NCBI GenBank assembly: GCA_963734685.1
Contig: CAVTIC010000007.1
Coordinates: forward strand, 1 to 64,000
Direction of reading: 5' to 3'
DNA length: 64,000 bases
Origin: JAOUEA01 sp963734685
GTDB lineage: Bacteria; Actinomycetota; UBA4738; HRBIN12
The notes under the pieces are model-generated. The model saw nothing but the letters and a program-made list of their open reading frames with translations, had not been told where the DNA came from and searched no databases. Below are positions 26,042-34,296 of this stretch, piece by piece; within the stretch, counting starts at the first letter, position 1; every line of letters starts with the position of its first letter. Both the position numbers and the translations under genes were made by a program.

Positions 26042-27237
26042 CGGACGTCGCTCCTGTCCACATGGTTGATCCGGACCGCGCCGATCGAGACGGTCGCCTC
26101 GATGCGTACGACACCCGGTGTCGCGCCCTCCCGTGGGCTCGAGACCCACCTGATCGACTGGGCGAAACCGCCTCGTGCCTGCTCGTACCGGCAACACGCG
26201 TGCGCGCCGTGTGGCGTCACGTGCGAATACACGGTCTGGGTGGTGCCAACGCCGACGCTGCCCACGAGCTCGACCGTGATGTCGTCCGGGATGTTGAGCG
26301 TCAGCATCCCGGCGCCGACGTGGACCCGGATCGTGCCTGACTCCCCGGGGCGCAGGTCGATCAGGTCGACCGTCATCTCACCGCCGGCCAGGCGGCGTTC
26401 CACCCGCTCGTCGAGCGTACGGATCGTGACGGTGCGGTCGCCGACGCCGTCGTCGAGATCGATATGGAGCACCGTGAGCACCAGCGCGAACGGCGCGATC
26501 GCGAGTACCGGCACGACGAGCCACCGCGCTCGGCCGACGAATCCGCCGACCGCGATGCCGACACCCAGCACGAGCAGCAGGAGGGCGGCGGTCTGCGCCA
26601 AGGTGAACGTGATCGCGCCGCCCAGGTCGAGCAACGCGGCGATCGCAACGACGAGGAGGCCGACACCGAGCGTGAGCGGTCCGAGGAACGACGGATCGCG
26701 CCGAGGTCGCCGCCGAGAGGACGTCGGCAGCGAGGCCGGAGGAAGGTCGGTCTCCTCTCCCATGCGGGGGGTCTGCGGGCCGACCGCCGGCAACGGTGCC
26801 CTCGTATCGTCCGCCGGCGGGCGTGTCGCGCCCGGATCGCCGTCCGATTCCCGCAGGAACAGGAGCGCGCCGATCGCGATCAACCCGAGCGCTGCAACGA
26901 CCATCGGGCTCATCCAGCCGAGTTGACCGGCGAAGAGCAGCCCTCCACCGGCGACGAGTGAGATACCGAGCCACACGGGAGCCTGCGGGAAGCGTCGCGC
27001 GGTTCGCTGGGCGGCGCTCTCAGTGAGATCTCGACGTGGCATCAGCCACCAGAGGAAGGCGTACACGATCGGTCCGAGCCCGCCGATCGGCGTGCTGAGT
27101 ACGAACCCGATGCGCACCACCCAAGGGGGAACCGCCGCGTGGTCGGCGATGCCGCTCGCCACACCCGCGACCCATCGGTGCGTGGCGCGGCGTGACCAGC
27201 GCGCGCGTTCCCCGATCCCTGCCCGAGGGGTCTCCAT
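26038..27237 (-). CDS. PspC-domain / LiaF-like envelope-stress membrane protein
   Basis: 399 aa. Residues about 15-75 form a PspC domain (HRWVAGVASGIADH, WVVRIGFVLSTPIGGLGP, YAFLWWLMPRRD). A second set of hydrophobic helices is followed by a proline/arginine linker, four more helices, and a soluble C-terminal beta domain with RLAGGEMTVDLIDL and VHVGAGMLTLNIPDD, the LiaF/YvqF-type repeat fold that senses wall-active antibiotics. Two Cys (HACCRYEQ) lie in that domain. ATG 27237 chosen at the first Met before the PspC domain. It is divergent from a PspC-histidine kinase, forming an envelope-stress module. Confidence 0.82.
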   Translation of the reverse strand: METPRAGIGERARWSRRATHRWVAGVASGIADHAAVPPWVVRIGFVLSTPIGGLGPIVYAFLWWLMPRRDLTESAAQRTARRFPQAPVWLGISLVAGGGLLFAGQLGWMSPMVVAALGLIAIGALLFLRESDGDPGATRPPADDTRAPLPAVGPQTPRMGEETDLPPASLPTSSRRRPRRDPSFLGPLTLGVGLLVVAIAALLDLGGAITFTLAQTAALLLLVLGVGIAVGGFVGRARWLVVPVLAIAPFALVLTVLHIDLDDGVGDRTVTIRTLDERVERRLAGGEMTVDLIDLRPGESGTIRVHVGAGMLTLNIPDDITVELVGSVGVGTTQTVYSHVTPHGAHACCRYEQARGGFAQSIRWVSSPREGATPGVVRIEATVSIGAVRINHVDRSDVR

Positions 27238-27368
27238 GCGGTGCAGTGTGGATGAACTCCCACACCTGCCACATCGGGGACTTCCCCGGAAGAACCCTGA
27301 TGAACGCGCCGTGCCGTCCGGGGGGTCCCCGATGGCCGATTCGGGCAGTCGCATGCGAACATCGCCAG

Positions 27369-28551
27369 GTGGCCGCGATCCGATCCGCCTCGTCCCGGCG
27401 CCTCGAACGAAGTGAAGGCGACCGCGTACTCTTCGGTGTCGCCGGGGGCATCGGCGAACGGGTAGGGGTCGATCCGCTCGTCGTCCGTCTTGCGTTCGTG
27501 CTGCTGACGCTCGCGGGCGGCGTCGGCGTGGTCTGTTACCTGCTCGGCGTGGTGATGTCGGTCGAGCCCGATCACGCCGATGGATCGCATGCACGGGCCG
27601 CGAGCGGCCGTCGAACGGTCGCGGTCGTATTGATCCTCGCCGGCGGGCTCGTGCTGCTTCGGGACCTCGGGTTGTGGCTCGGCGACGATGTCGTCGTGCC
27701 GGCCGCGCTGGCGGTGTTCGGCTCCATCGTGTTGTGGACCCGCGCGACGCTCGGCCGGTCGCGCGTCGCGCAGCTGCTCTCGCGCAGCTCCACCGGCACG
27801 GTTCGCTTCGTGGCCGGTGCGGCTCTGATCGTCCTGGGCATCGGATCTGTTCGTCGTGGTCGGTCGGCGGTCCGGATTGCTCTCGAATGCCCCAGCGGCC
27901 GCCGGCGCGGCGGTGCTCGTCATGGGCGTCGTGATCGGCCCATGGGTCATCCGACTGGCGAGAGAGGCGCGGCTTGACCGTCGTGAGCGCATCCGCTCCG
28001 AGGAACGAGCGACGCTCGCGGCACACCTGCACGACTCGGTGCTGCAGACCCTCGCACTGATCCAACGCGCCGATGACCCCCGTCGAATGGCGAGCCTCGC
28101 ACGCGCCCAGGAGCGGGAGCTGCGCGGATGGCTCTACGGTCGCCCACCTTCGGCCGGTCCGACCAGCGTGGCGTCCGCGATCGAGGCCGTCGTCGAGCAG
28201 GTCGAGGGCGAGCACGGCGTCCCGATCGAGTCGGTGACCGTGGGCGACGCAGGGGTGGACGAGGCCGCGGGGGCGCTGGTCGCCGCGGCGCGCGAAGGGC
28301 TCATCAACGCGGCGCGCCACTCGGGCACCGGAACGGTCTCGCTGTTCGTCGAGATCGAATCCGATGCGATCACGGCGTTCATCCGCGATCACGGTGCCGG
28401 GTTCGACCCGCGAGCGGTCGCGCTCGACCGACGTGGGATCGCCGACTCGATCGAGGGCCGGATCCAGCGGGTGGGCGGCGAGGTGTCGATCGCTTCCGCG
28501 ATCGGTCGTGGCACGGAGGTCCGGCTCCGCATCCCGAGGCAACCGTCGTGA
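27369..28551 (+). pseudogene. PspC-domain histidine kinase (NarL-type partner), one frameshift
   Basis: Two frames join into one protein of about 393 aa. The first holds RVLFGVAGGIGERVGVDPLV (PspC) and several membrane helices up to GAALIVLGIG; the second resumes with LFVVVGRRSGLL, more hydrophobic sequence, the dimerisation/phospho-acceptor segment ATLAAHLHDSVLQTLALI (His in HD) and an ATPase domain with LINAARHSG (N box), DHGAGFDP (G1) and RRGIADSIEGR. Removing one T at 27846 restores the frame. GTG 27369 is the likeliest start. The HisKA_3-type kinase is followed directly by its NarL/LuxR response regulator (GTGA overlap). Pseudogene or consensus error. Confidence 0.82.
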
Positions 28552-29186
28552 CGATGCGGGTCTTCCTGGTCGACGACCACCGGCTCTTCCGTTCCGGCGT
28601 TCGGGCGGAGCTCGGGGAGAGCGTCGACGTGGTCGGTGACGCCGGCACGGTGGTCGAGGCGATCGCCGGCATCGTGGCGACGAGCCCCGATGTCGTCCTG
28701 CTCGACGTGCATCTGCCCGACGGCGGCGGCGCGGCCGTCGTCGAAGGAGTTGCGGCCGCGGGCATCGACACGCGCTTCCTCGCGTTGTCGGTGTCCGATG
28801 CGGCGGACGATGTGATCGGGGTGATCAGGGCGGGGGCGCGTGGATACGTCACGAAGACGATCGCGCCGGGCGACCTCGCGGAAGCCCTGCGACGTGTACA
28901 CGACGGCGACGCCGTGTTCTCGCCGCGTCTCGCGGGGTTCGTGCTCGACGCCTTCGCCGGGGCGGTGCCGGTGGGCGAGATCGACTCCGAGCTCGACCAG
29001 CTGACGCCCCGCGAACGCGAGGTCCTCCGCTACATCGCGCGAGGGTACGCCTACAAGGAGACCGCTCGAGAACTGCACATCTCGGTGAAGACCGTCGAGA
29101 CGCATGTCTCGTCCGTGCTTCGCAAGCTCCAGCTCTCGAGCCGGTACGAGCTCACCCGATGGGCGAACGACCGGCGGCTCGTCTAG
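28548..29186 (+). CDS. NarL/FixJ-family response regulator
   Basis: 212 aa. Receiver domain: RVFLVDDHRLFRSGV (acidic pocket), VVLLDVHLPDGGG with the phospho-accepting Asp about residue 55, ALSVSD and YVTKTIAPGDL with the conserved Lys. C-terminal LuxR-type HTH: LTPREREVLRYIARGYAYKE and ISVKTVETHVSSVLRKL. It should be phosphorylated by the upstream PspC kinase and control envelope-stress genes, perhaps the divergent PspC/LiaF operon. GTG 28548 overlaps the kinase stop; ATG 28554 is an alternative. It is intact although the kinase frame is broken. Confidence 0.93.
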   Translation: MTMRVFLVDDHRLFRSGVRAELGESVDVVGDAGTVVEAIAGIVATSPDVVLLDVHLPDGGGAAVVEGVAAAGIDTRFLALSVSDAADDVIGVIRAGARGYVTKTIAPGDLAEALRRVHDGDAVFSPRLAGFVLDAFAGAVPVGEIDSELDQLTPREREVLRYIARGYAYKETARELHISVKTVETHVSSVLRKLQLSSRYELTRWANDRRLV

Positions 29187-29202
29187 CCCGCAGCCCCGGC
29201 AC

Positions 29203-30261
29203 TCAACGCGTGTCCCAGCCGCGTCCGGGCGCCAGGATGTCGGCCGGGTCGAACGACGCCTTGAGGCGACGATGCACGTCGAGACCCGGCGGACGCGTGT
29301 CGCCGAGGCCGCCCGGGCCGCGGATCGCCGGTGCGATGCCTTCGGCCGCCGCGACCCGCCCGCGCACCGCGGACAGCTCGTGCTCGTTCCTCGCGGCGAT
29401 CCATGCGAGACCCACCCCCGTGAGGGCCGCGTAGGCGTCAGCGCCGTCGACCACGTGCTCGAGGCGTGCGGGTGCGACGGCGGCTTCGACGATCGTTCCC
29501 TCGTCGGGCCACGTCCACCACGGGTCATGAGGGAATGCGGTTCCCTCGTGCGCAGTGGCGTCGGCGGCGAGGTCGGTGACCGCGGCGGTCAGCTCGTCGA
29601 CCTCGCCGGACCATCCGTCGAGGTGCACCTCGACCGCGCCGTGGGTCGCGATAACGGCGGCGGCGAGCGGGACCCGCGCCGCGATCGCAGCGGCCAGCGC
29701 AGGGTCACCCGGCGCGGTGAGGCTGACGGCTCGTTCGGGGAGCGGTCGCACCTTGAGCGCGACGTGGGTGATGACGCCGAGCGTGCCGAGCGAGCCGGTC
29801 ATCAAGCGGTGCACGTCGTACCCGGTGACGTTCTTCACCGTGCGGGCGCCGCTCTTCACGATCCTGCCGTCGCCCGTGACGAGCTCCATCTCCACCACCG
29901 TGTCGCGGAGGGCGCCGACCTTCAGTCGGCGCGCCGACGACGAGCCCGACGCCAGCACCCCACCGACGGTGGCGTCGGAGGGCGCGTCTGCGGGCCATTC
30001 CTGCCCGTGCTCGGCGAGGATCTCGGCGAGCGCGCCACAGCGCATGCCCGCTTGCACGACCGCCAGCATCTCGGCCGGCTCGTAGGCCACGACGCGATCG
30101 AGCTGCGTGGTCCAGAGCTCGGCGTCGACCTCGCTCGGGTTGCCCTTGGCGATGTGCCGGCGTCCGCCGACGACGAGCAGGCGATGTCCCGCCGAGCTCG
30201 CCGTGGACAGGATCTCGACGACGTCGGTCGCGGTCGCGGGGTGGAACAGATCGGGGCTCAT
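29203..30261 (-). CDS. glcE: Glycolate oxidase FAD-binding subunit GlcE
   Basis: 352 aa, usual GlcE length. The FAD PCMH domain shows LLVVGGRRHIAKGNPSE, MLAVVQAGMRCGALAEIL, DATVGGVLASGSSSARR and the conserved KNVTGYDVHRLMTGSLGTLG. The ATG overlaps the stop of the FUSC gene by 4 bp, so it is the third gene of glcD-FUSC-glcE. Together with GlcD and GlcF it forms the membrane-associated glycolate dehydrogenase that makes glyoxylate. Confidence 0.9.
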   Translation of the reverse strand: MSPDLFHPATATDVVEILSTASSAGHRLLVVGGRRHIAKGNPSEVDAELWTTQLDRVVAYEPAEMLAVVQAGMRCGALAEILAEHGQEWPADAPSDATVGGVLASGSSSARRLKVGALRDTVVEMELVTGDGRIVKSGARTVKNVTGYDVHRLMTGSLGTLGVITHVALKVRPLPERAVSLTAPGDPALAAAIAARVPLAAAVIATHGAVEVHLDGWSGEVDELTAAVTDLAADATAHEGTAFPHDPWWTWPDEGTIVEAAVAPARLEHVVDGADAYAALTGVGLAWIAARNEHELSAVRGRVAAAEGIAPAIRGPGGLGDTRPPGLDVHRRLKASFDPADILAPGRGWDTR

Positions 30262-31343
30262 GCCGTTCGTCCCGATTCGTAGCGCTCTCGGACCAGGGTG
30301 GCGATGCGCTCGGCGGTCGTCGGTCGAAGCACGCGCAGCATGGATCGGGTTCCGGCCCGCATCTCGGTGGCGAGCTCGGCGTTGGGTCCGGCGTGGTCGG
30401 CGTACTTCGCGAGCGCCGCCTCGGCCGCCGCGATCGACGGCGAGGGATCGGCGCCCCCGGCCACGGCGCCCGCGGCATCGTCGGCGTGACGCAGCGCTTC
30501 CTCGAGCGCCGTGCGACCGTCGGGCGGCCAGTCGCGGATGCGCTCGCCCTCGGGATCGCCGACCATCGACCACAGCAGAGAGCGGGAATATCGGGAGACG
30601 GCCATCAGCTGGCGGATCGGCACGGCGAGGTCGAAGAGCTCCCGCCTCCGTCCTCGGTGTCGAGGGTTCCACCGCAGACCGGAATTCGCGCGGTCGAGCG
30701 TCCTGGTCACGTCGCCGGTGTCCATCGAGCGGCGGATGCGCTCGTCGAGCATGTGGTCGGCGTCGCGCAACGGTCGTCCGGGCACCGTGGCCACATCGCG
30801 GAGGTCGGCCGACACGTCCAGCCGCAGGTCGCGCAGGAGCCGCCTGAGCCCTCCGATCGGATCGGGCGGCCAGAGCGCCACCGCCACGACCATCGTCACC
30901 GCGGCTCCCACGAACGTCTCCCAGATGCGGACCCATGCGAAGTCGGGCGCATCACCCTTGCCGACGAAGATCACGATCAGCGCCGTGACCGCCGTCACCG
31001 GGTTGATCGACTCGTTCTTCGCGTGGGCGACCAGGCCGACGGCCAGCCCGGCTGCGACCGTGGCGGCCACGAGCCACAAGGGCGCGCTCGGATCGATCTC
31101 GAGCGCGACGATGCCGATCAGGATGCCGGCGACCGTGCCCAGGATTCGGAAGACGGACACGCCGAGCACACCGTACGGGTCGTCGGCGCGCAGCGCGACC
31201 AGGGGCACGATCGCGGCGAACGCGGGCCGATCGGCTCCGAGCAGCTCACTGATCCACCACGCGAGCACGGCTGCGAGCCCGATCTTCGCCAGGAGCCGGA
31301 GATCTCGGGCGCGCAGCTCGGAGGGTGACGCGATCAGATCCAC
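30258..31343 (-). CDS. FUSC-family (aromatic-acid exporter-like) membrane protein
   Basis: 361 aa. Six hydrophobic helices in the first 170 residues (for example IGLAAVLAWWISELLG, ILGTVAGILIGIVALEI, LVAATVAAGLAVGLVAHA, FVGAAVTMVVAVALWPP) and a long soluble, arginine/alanine-rich C-terminal part. This is the half-size FUSC/ArAE layout of efflux proteins (AaeB relatives). GTG 31343 has GGAGG 4-5 nt upstream and lies 10 bp inside the glcD gene; its stop overlaps glcE. Coupling to both glycolate oxidase subunits suggests it exports or imports a hydroxy- or keto-acid linked to that pathway. Substrate unknown. Confidence 0.8.
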   Translation of the reverse strand: MDLIASPSELRARDLRLLAKIGLAAVLAWWISELLGADRPAFAAIVPLVALRADDPYGVLGVSVFRILGTVAGILIGIVALEIDPSAPLWLVAATVAAGLAVGLVAHAKNESINPVTAVTALIVIFVGKGDAPDFAWVRIWETFVGAAVTMVVAVALWPPDPIGGLRRLLRDLRLDVSADLRDVATVPGRPLRDADHMLDERIRRSMDTGDVTRTLDRANSGLRWNPRHRGRRRELFDLAVPIRQLMAVSRYSRSLLWSMVGDPEGERIRDWPPDGRTALEEALRHADDAAGAVAGGADPSPSIAAAEAALAKYADHAGPNAELATEMRAGTRSMLRVLRPTTAERIATLVRERYESGRTA

Positions 31344-32803
31344 GAACCCTCCGGCAGGTCGTGGGCATCGGCAGCCGCATCGCCCGACCCGGCCGCGGCC
31401 ACCGCGAACTCTCCGCAGCGTGCGCCGTCGGGCAAGACCTTCCGTGGGTTCATGCGACCCTCGGGGTCGAACGCGGCACGGACGCAGGCCTGTGCGTTCA
31501 GGTCCTCGGCGCCGAACACGAGCGGCATGAAGTCGCGCTTCTCGAGGCCGATCCCGTGCTCGCCGCTGAGCGCGCCGCCGGCGTCGACGCACAGACGGAC
31601 GACCTCGTCGCTCGCCTGCAAGACACGCTCGAGCGTGCCCGGCACCGACCGGTCGAAGGAGAAGAGAGGGTGGAGGTTCCCGTCGCCGGCGTGGAACACG
31701 TTCGTGACGATCAGCCCGTGGCGTTCGGCGATCCCGTAGACGCCCTGCATCACCTCGACCAGCTTCGTGCGCGGCACCACACAGTCGTGCAGGTGGTAGT
31801 GGGGCGCGATCCGGGCGATCGCGCCGAACGCGGACTTGCGGCCCTTCCACAGCAGCGCGCGCTCGGCCTCGTCGGTCGCGACGCGCACGCTCGACACGCC
31901 GTTGGCGTCCGCGGCCGCCTCGACCTCCCGCGTCTGGGCGCCGACGCCCGCGACGGTGCCGTCGACCTCCACCAGCAGCACCGCCGCCGCATCGACCGGA
32001 TAGCCGGCGTGGACGAAGTCCTCGACGGCTCGCACGATGCCCTGGTCCATCATCTCCACCGCCGCGGGCACGACACCTCGCGCGATGATCGCCGAGACGG
32101 TCGCCGCGCACGCCTCGACGGTGTCGAACCCGAACAACATCGTGCGGACCGAGGGCGGCACCGGCAGGATGCGCACGCACACCTGGGTCACCACCCCCAG
32201 GGTGCCCTCGCTGCCCACGACCACGCCTCGCAGGTCGTACCCGGCCGCCTCCGGCCCCTCGGCGCCGAAGCGCTCCAACGAGCCGTCGGGCATCACCATG
32301 TCGACCGCGAGCACGTGCGCGCTCGTGACCCCGTAGGCGAGGCAGTGGGGACCGCCTGCGTTCGTGTTCACGTTCCCGCCGATCGACGACGTCTGTTGGC
32401 TGGACGGGTCGGGTGCGTAGGTCCACGCCATCGGGCGAAGGTGGTTCGCGAGATCGAGGTTCGGGACGCCGGGTTCGACCCAGGCGAGCCGGTCGTCCGG
32501 GCGCACCTCGACGATGCGTGTCATGCGGGCCGTCACCACGACGAGCGAATCGCCGATCGGTGTCGCCGCACCCGCGAGGCCCGTGCCGCTACCTCGCGGC
32601 ACGACCGGCAATCCGTGCGCTGCGGCGACGCGCACGCACGCCTGCACCTGTTCGGTCGTGATCGGCAGTGCCACCAGCGCGCAGCCCCCCTCGACCATCG
32701 ATGCGTCGCGGGCGTACAGGCGCAGTGCGAGGGGGTCGGAGAGGACCGCCTCAGGGCCGAGTGCAGCTTCCAGCTCGCGGCGGGCGGCGTCGACGTCGGC
32801 CAT
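31334..32803 (-). CDS. glcD: Glycolate/2-hydroxyacid oxidase FAD subunit GlcD
   Basis: 489 aa FAD-linked oxidase. The PCMH FAD domain has PVVPRGSGTGLAGAATPIGD and SSIGGNVNTNAGGPHCLAYG; the C-terminal domain has FHAGDGNLHPLFSFD and GGALSGEHGIGLEKRD, all classic for GlcD/vanillyl-alcohol-oxidase-type enzymes. It is the catalytic flavoprotein oxidising glycolate or D-lactate. Translated from a leaderless promoter (TAGCCT 6 nt before ATG 32803). A D-lactate dehydrogenase function is possible, but the presence of GlcE and GlcF argues for glycolate. Confidence 0.92.
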   Translation of the reverse strand: MADVDAARRELEAALGPEAVLSDPLALRLYARDASMVEGGCALVALPITTEQVQACVRVAAAHGLPVVPRGSGTGLAGAATPIGDSLVVVTARMTRIVEVRPDDRLAWVEPGVPNLDLANHLRPMAWTYAPDPSSQQTSSIGGNVNTNAGGPHCLAYGVTSAHVLAVDMVMPDGSLERFGAEGPEAAGYDLRGVVVGSEGTLGVVTQVCVRILPVPPSVRTMLFGFDTVEACAATVSAIIARGVVPAAVEMMDQGIVRAVEDFVHAGYPVDAAAVLLVEVDGTVAGVGAQTREVEAAADANGVSSVRVATDEAERALLWKGRKSAFGAIARIAPHYHLHDCVVPRTKLVEVMQGVYGIAERHGLIVTNVFHAGDGNLHPLFSFDRSVPGTLERVLQASDEVVRLCVDAGGALSGEHGIGLEKRDFMPLVFGAEDLNAQACVRAAFDPEGRMNPRKVLPDGARCGEFAVAAAGSGDAAADAHDLPEGSWI

Positions 32804-32809
32804 CTCCGC

Positions 32810-32819
32810 AGGCTACCGT
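32810..32819. promoter_or_regulatory. Overlapping divergent -10 boxes between glcD and a flavoprotein gene
   Basis: The 22 bp between the two start codons contain AGGCTACCGT. Read rightwards, TACCGT (32814-32819) is 6 nt before ATG 32826; read leftwards, TAGCCT (32815-32810) is 6 nt before ATG 32803. The two boxes share the central TA, so only one direction can be melted at a time. Confidence 0.55.
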
Positions 32820-32825
32820 CCGGCC

Positions 32826-33260
32826 ATGGGTGCATGGGCGGAGCTCGAGGTCCAGGATCCGGAGCTGGCCGCGTTCGGCCGCGACCGGTTCGAGGGCAGG
32901 GTCGTGTTCCACGCGACGCTGCGACGAGACGGCGCGCCCCGCGTGCACCCCGTCTCCCCGTGGTTCGGGGCCGGACTGCTGCTCGTGGGCTTCCGGGGGC
33001 ACAGCCCGAAGAACGACGAGGTCGCCCTCGACGGACGCTACGCGATGCACTCGTCGATCGACGCCGAGAACCACGAGGGCGAGGGCGGTGAGTTCCTCGT
33101 CCGTGGATGGATGGAGCGGGTCTCCTCCGACCATCCCGGCGCGGTCGCGGTGCCCTACCAGGTGCCGTACGAGCTCGCGATCTACGCCTGCTCGGTGGAG
33201 GAGGCCGTCGGGACGACGTACGAGGGCGATCGGCCGATGTACCGGCGGTGGAAGGGCTGA
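32826..33260 (+). CDS. Pyridoxamine-5'-phosphate-oxidase-like flavoprotein
   Basis: 144 aa split-barrel protein. RVVFHATLRRDGAPRVHPVSPW and LLLVGFRGHSPKNDEVALDGRYAMHS (shortened here) resemble the nucleotide-flavin-binding region of PPOX-like proteins, ending in RPMYRRWKG. It would bind FMN or F420. It differs from the small flavoprotein at 25.2 kb and is not a duplicate. Expressed from a leaderless promoter divergent from glcD; partner or substrate unknown. Confidence 0.7.
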   Translation: MGAWAELEVQDPELAAFGRDRFEGRVVFHATLRRDGAPRVHPVSPWFGAGLLLVGFRGHSPKNDEVALDGRYAMHSSIDAENHEGEGGEFLVRGWMERVSSDHPGAVAVPYQVPYELAIYACSVEEAVGTTYEGDRPMYRRWKG

Positions 33261-33264
33261 GCCG

Positions 33265-33615
33265 TCAGGCGACGCGGCCGGGTGAGCCGTCGCCAGCGCT
33301 GAACGGCAGGCCCTCCGCGGCCCAGGCTTCCATGCCGCCCTCGACGTTGTAGGCCTCGAACCCGCGCGCCTGGAGCATCATCGTGGCGAGCTCGCTGCGG
33401 TTGCCGCTGCGGCAGATCACGGCGATCGGCGTGTCCTCGTCGAGATCGGAACCCGCGCCCGCCATGATCGAGTTCAGCGGCAGGTAGATGGCTCCGTCGA
33501 TGCGGCCCGCTTCCCACTCGTAGAGTTCGCGGCAGTCGACGAGCTGGATGTCCGCCAACCGATCGTGGACCGTGCGGACGTCGGTGAGGGCCTGGTTCGT
33601 CGTTCGATCGCTCAT
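33265..33615 (-). CDS. Single-domain rhodanese-like sulfurtransferase
   Basis: 116 aa. DCRELYEWEAGRIDGAIYLPL and the active-site loop VICRSGNRSELA place the catalytic Cys near residue 66, in a CRSGNRS loop typical of active rhodaneses. It moves sulfane sulfur between thiols, or could serve in detoxification. TAGGAT lies 12 nt before the ATG at 33615, so the gene has a very short leader or none. Convergent with the preceding flavoprotein gene, 4 bp apart. Confidence 0.9.
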   Translation of the reverse strand: MSDRTTNQALTDVRTVHDRLADIQLVDCRELYEWEAGRIDGAIYLPLNSIMAGAGSDLDEDTPIAVICRSGNRSELATMMLQARGFEAYNVEGGMEAWAAEGLPFSAGDGSPGRVA

Positions 33616-33660
33616 CGCAGGTGCGAAATCCTACCAGTGAGATAGAGATTCCCGTCCTCC

Positions 33661-34191
33661 TCAGCCACTCTCGGCGAGGGCTCGTTCGAACGCCTCGAGC
33701 GCGGCGGCATCGAAGAGCACGAACCGCACCTCACGCACTCGCGTCGTCGCCCCGACCACGGCGGCGATCGCGATCGGGGCGGCGTCCTCGACCGGGTAGC
33801 CGTAGACGCCGGTCGAGATCGCCGGGAAGGCGACCGTCTCCGCGGCGAGCTCGTCGGCGACCAGCAGCACCGACCGGTGGCAGGCGGCGAGCAGCTCCGG
33901 GTCGCCATGCGAGCCCGTGTACACCGGGCCCGCGGTGTACACGATCCAACGAGCATCGAGATCGCCCGCGATCGTCGCCACCGCGTCACCGGTGGGCAGC
34001 GGCGGCTCACCGCGCTCCCGCGCCACGCGCACGCGATCGGCGAGCGCATCAGGCCCGGCAGCGCGTGTGATCGCGCCGTCGACTCCGCCGCCGGGTCGCA
34101 ATGAGGTGTTCGCGGCGTTCACGATGACGTCGACCGACTGCCGCGTGATGTCGCCTTGCACCAGACGGATGCTCGGCGCCATGTGTTCCAT
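33661..34191 (-). CDS. Macro-domain ADP-ribosyl hydrolase / O-acetyl-ADP-ribose deacetylase
   Basis: 176 aa, a single macrodomain. RLVQGDITRQSVDVIVNAANTS with the catalytic-site NAAN, GGGVDGAITRAAGP, the loop GDAVATIAGDLDARW, and FPAISTGVYGYPVEDAAPIA are the full set of MacroD/YmdB-type motifs. It hydrolyses O-acetyl-ADP-ribose or removes ADP-ribose from proteins or RNA. ATG 34191 (with a second in-frame ATG at 34182) is used. No sirtuin or ADP-ribosyltransferase is nearby. Confidence 0.9.
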   Translation of the reverse strand: MEHMAPSIRLVQGDITRQSVDVIVNAANTSLRPGGGVDGAITRAAGPDALADRVRVARERGEPPLPTGDAVATIAGDLDARWIVYTAGPVYTGSHGDPELLAACHRSVLLVADELAAETVAFPAISTGVYGYPVEDAAPIAIAAVVGATTRVREVRFVLFDAAALEAFERALAESG

Positions 34192-34283
34192 CGTAGGCGG
34201 GTCGTGGGCCCGACGGCGTCCGGTGGTCCGTCCGCCCAAGGGGGCGACCCCCGCCCTCGCGGCCGGAAGCCCGACCCGACCGG

Positions 34284-34289
34284 TAGGCT
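34284..34289 (+). promoter_or_regulatory. -10 box of a leaderless promoter for the first PfkB kinase
   Basis: TAGGCT, then 7 nt, then ATG 34297, no Shine-Dalgarno. It fixes the start at 34297 instead of the in-frame extension to 34156. Confidence 0.5.
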
Positions 34290-34296
34290 CACGCGG

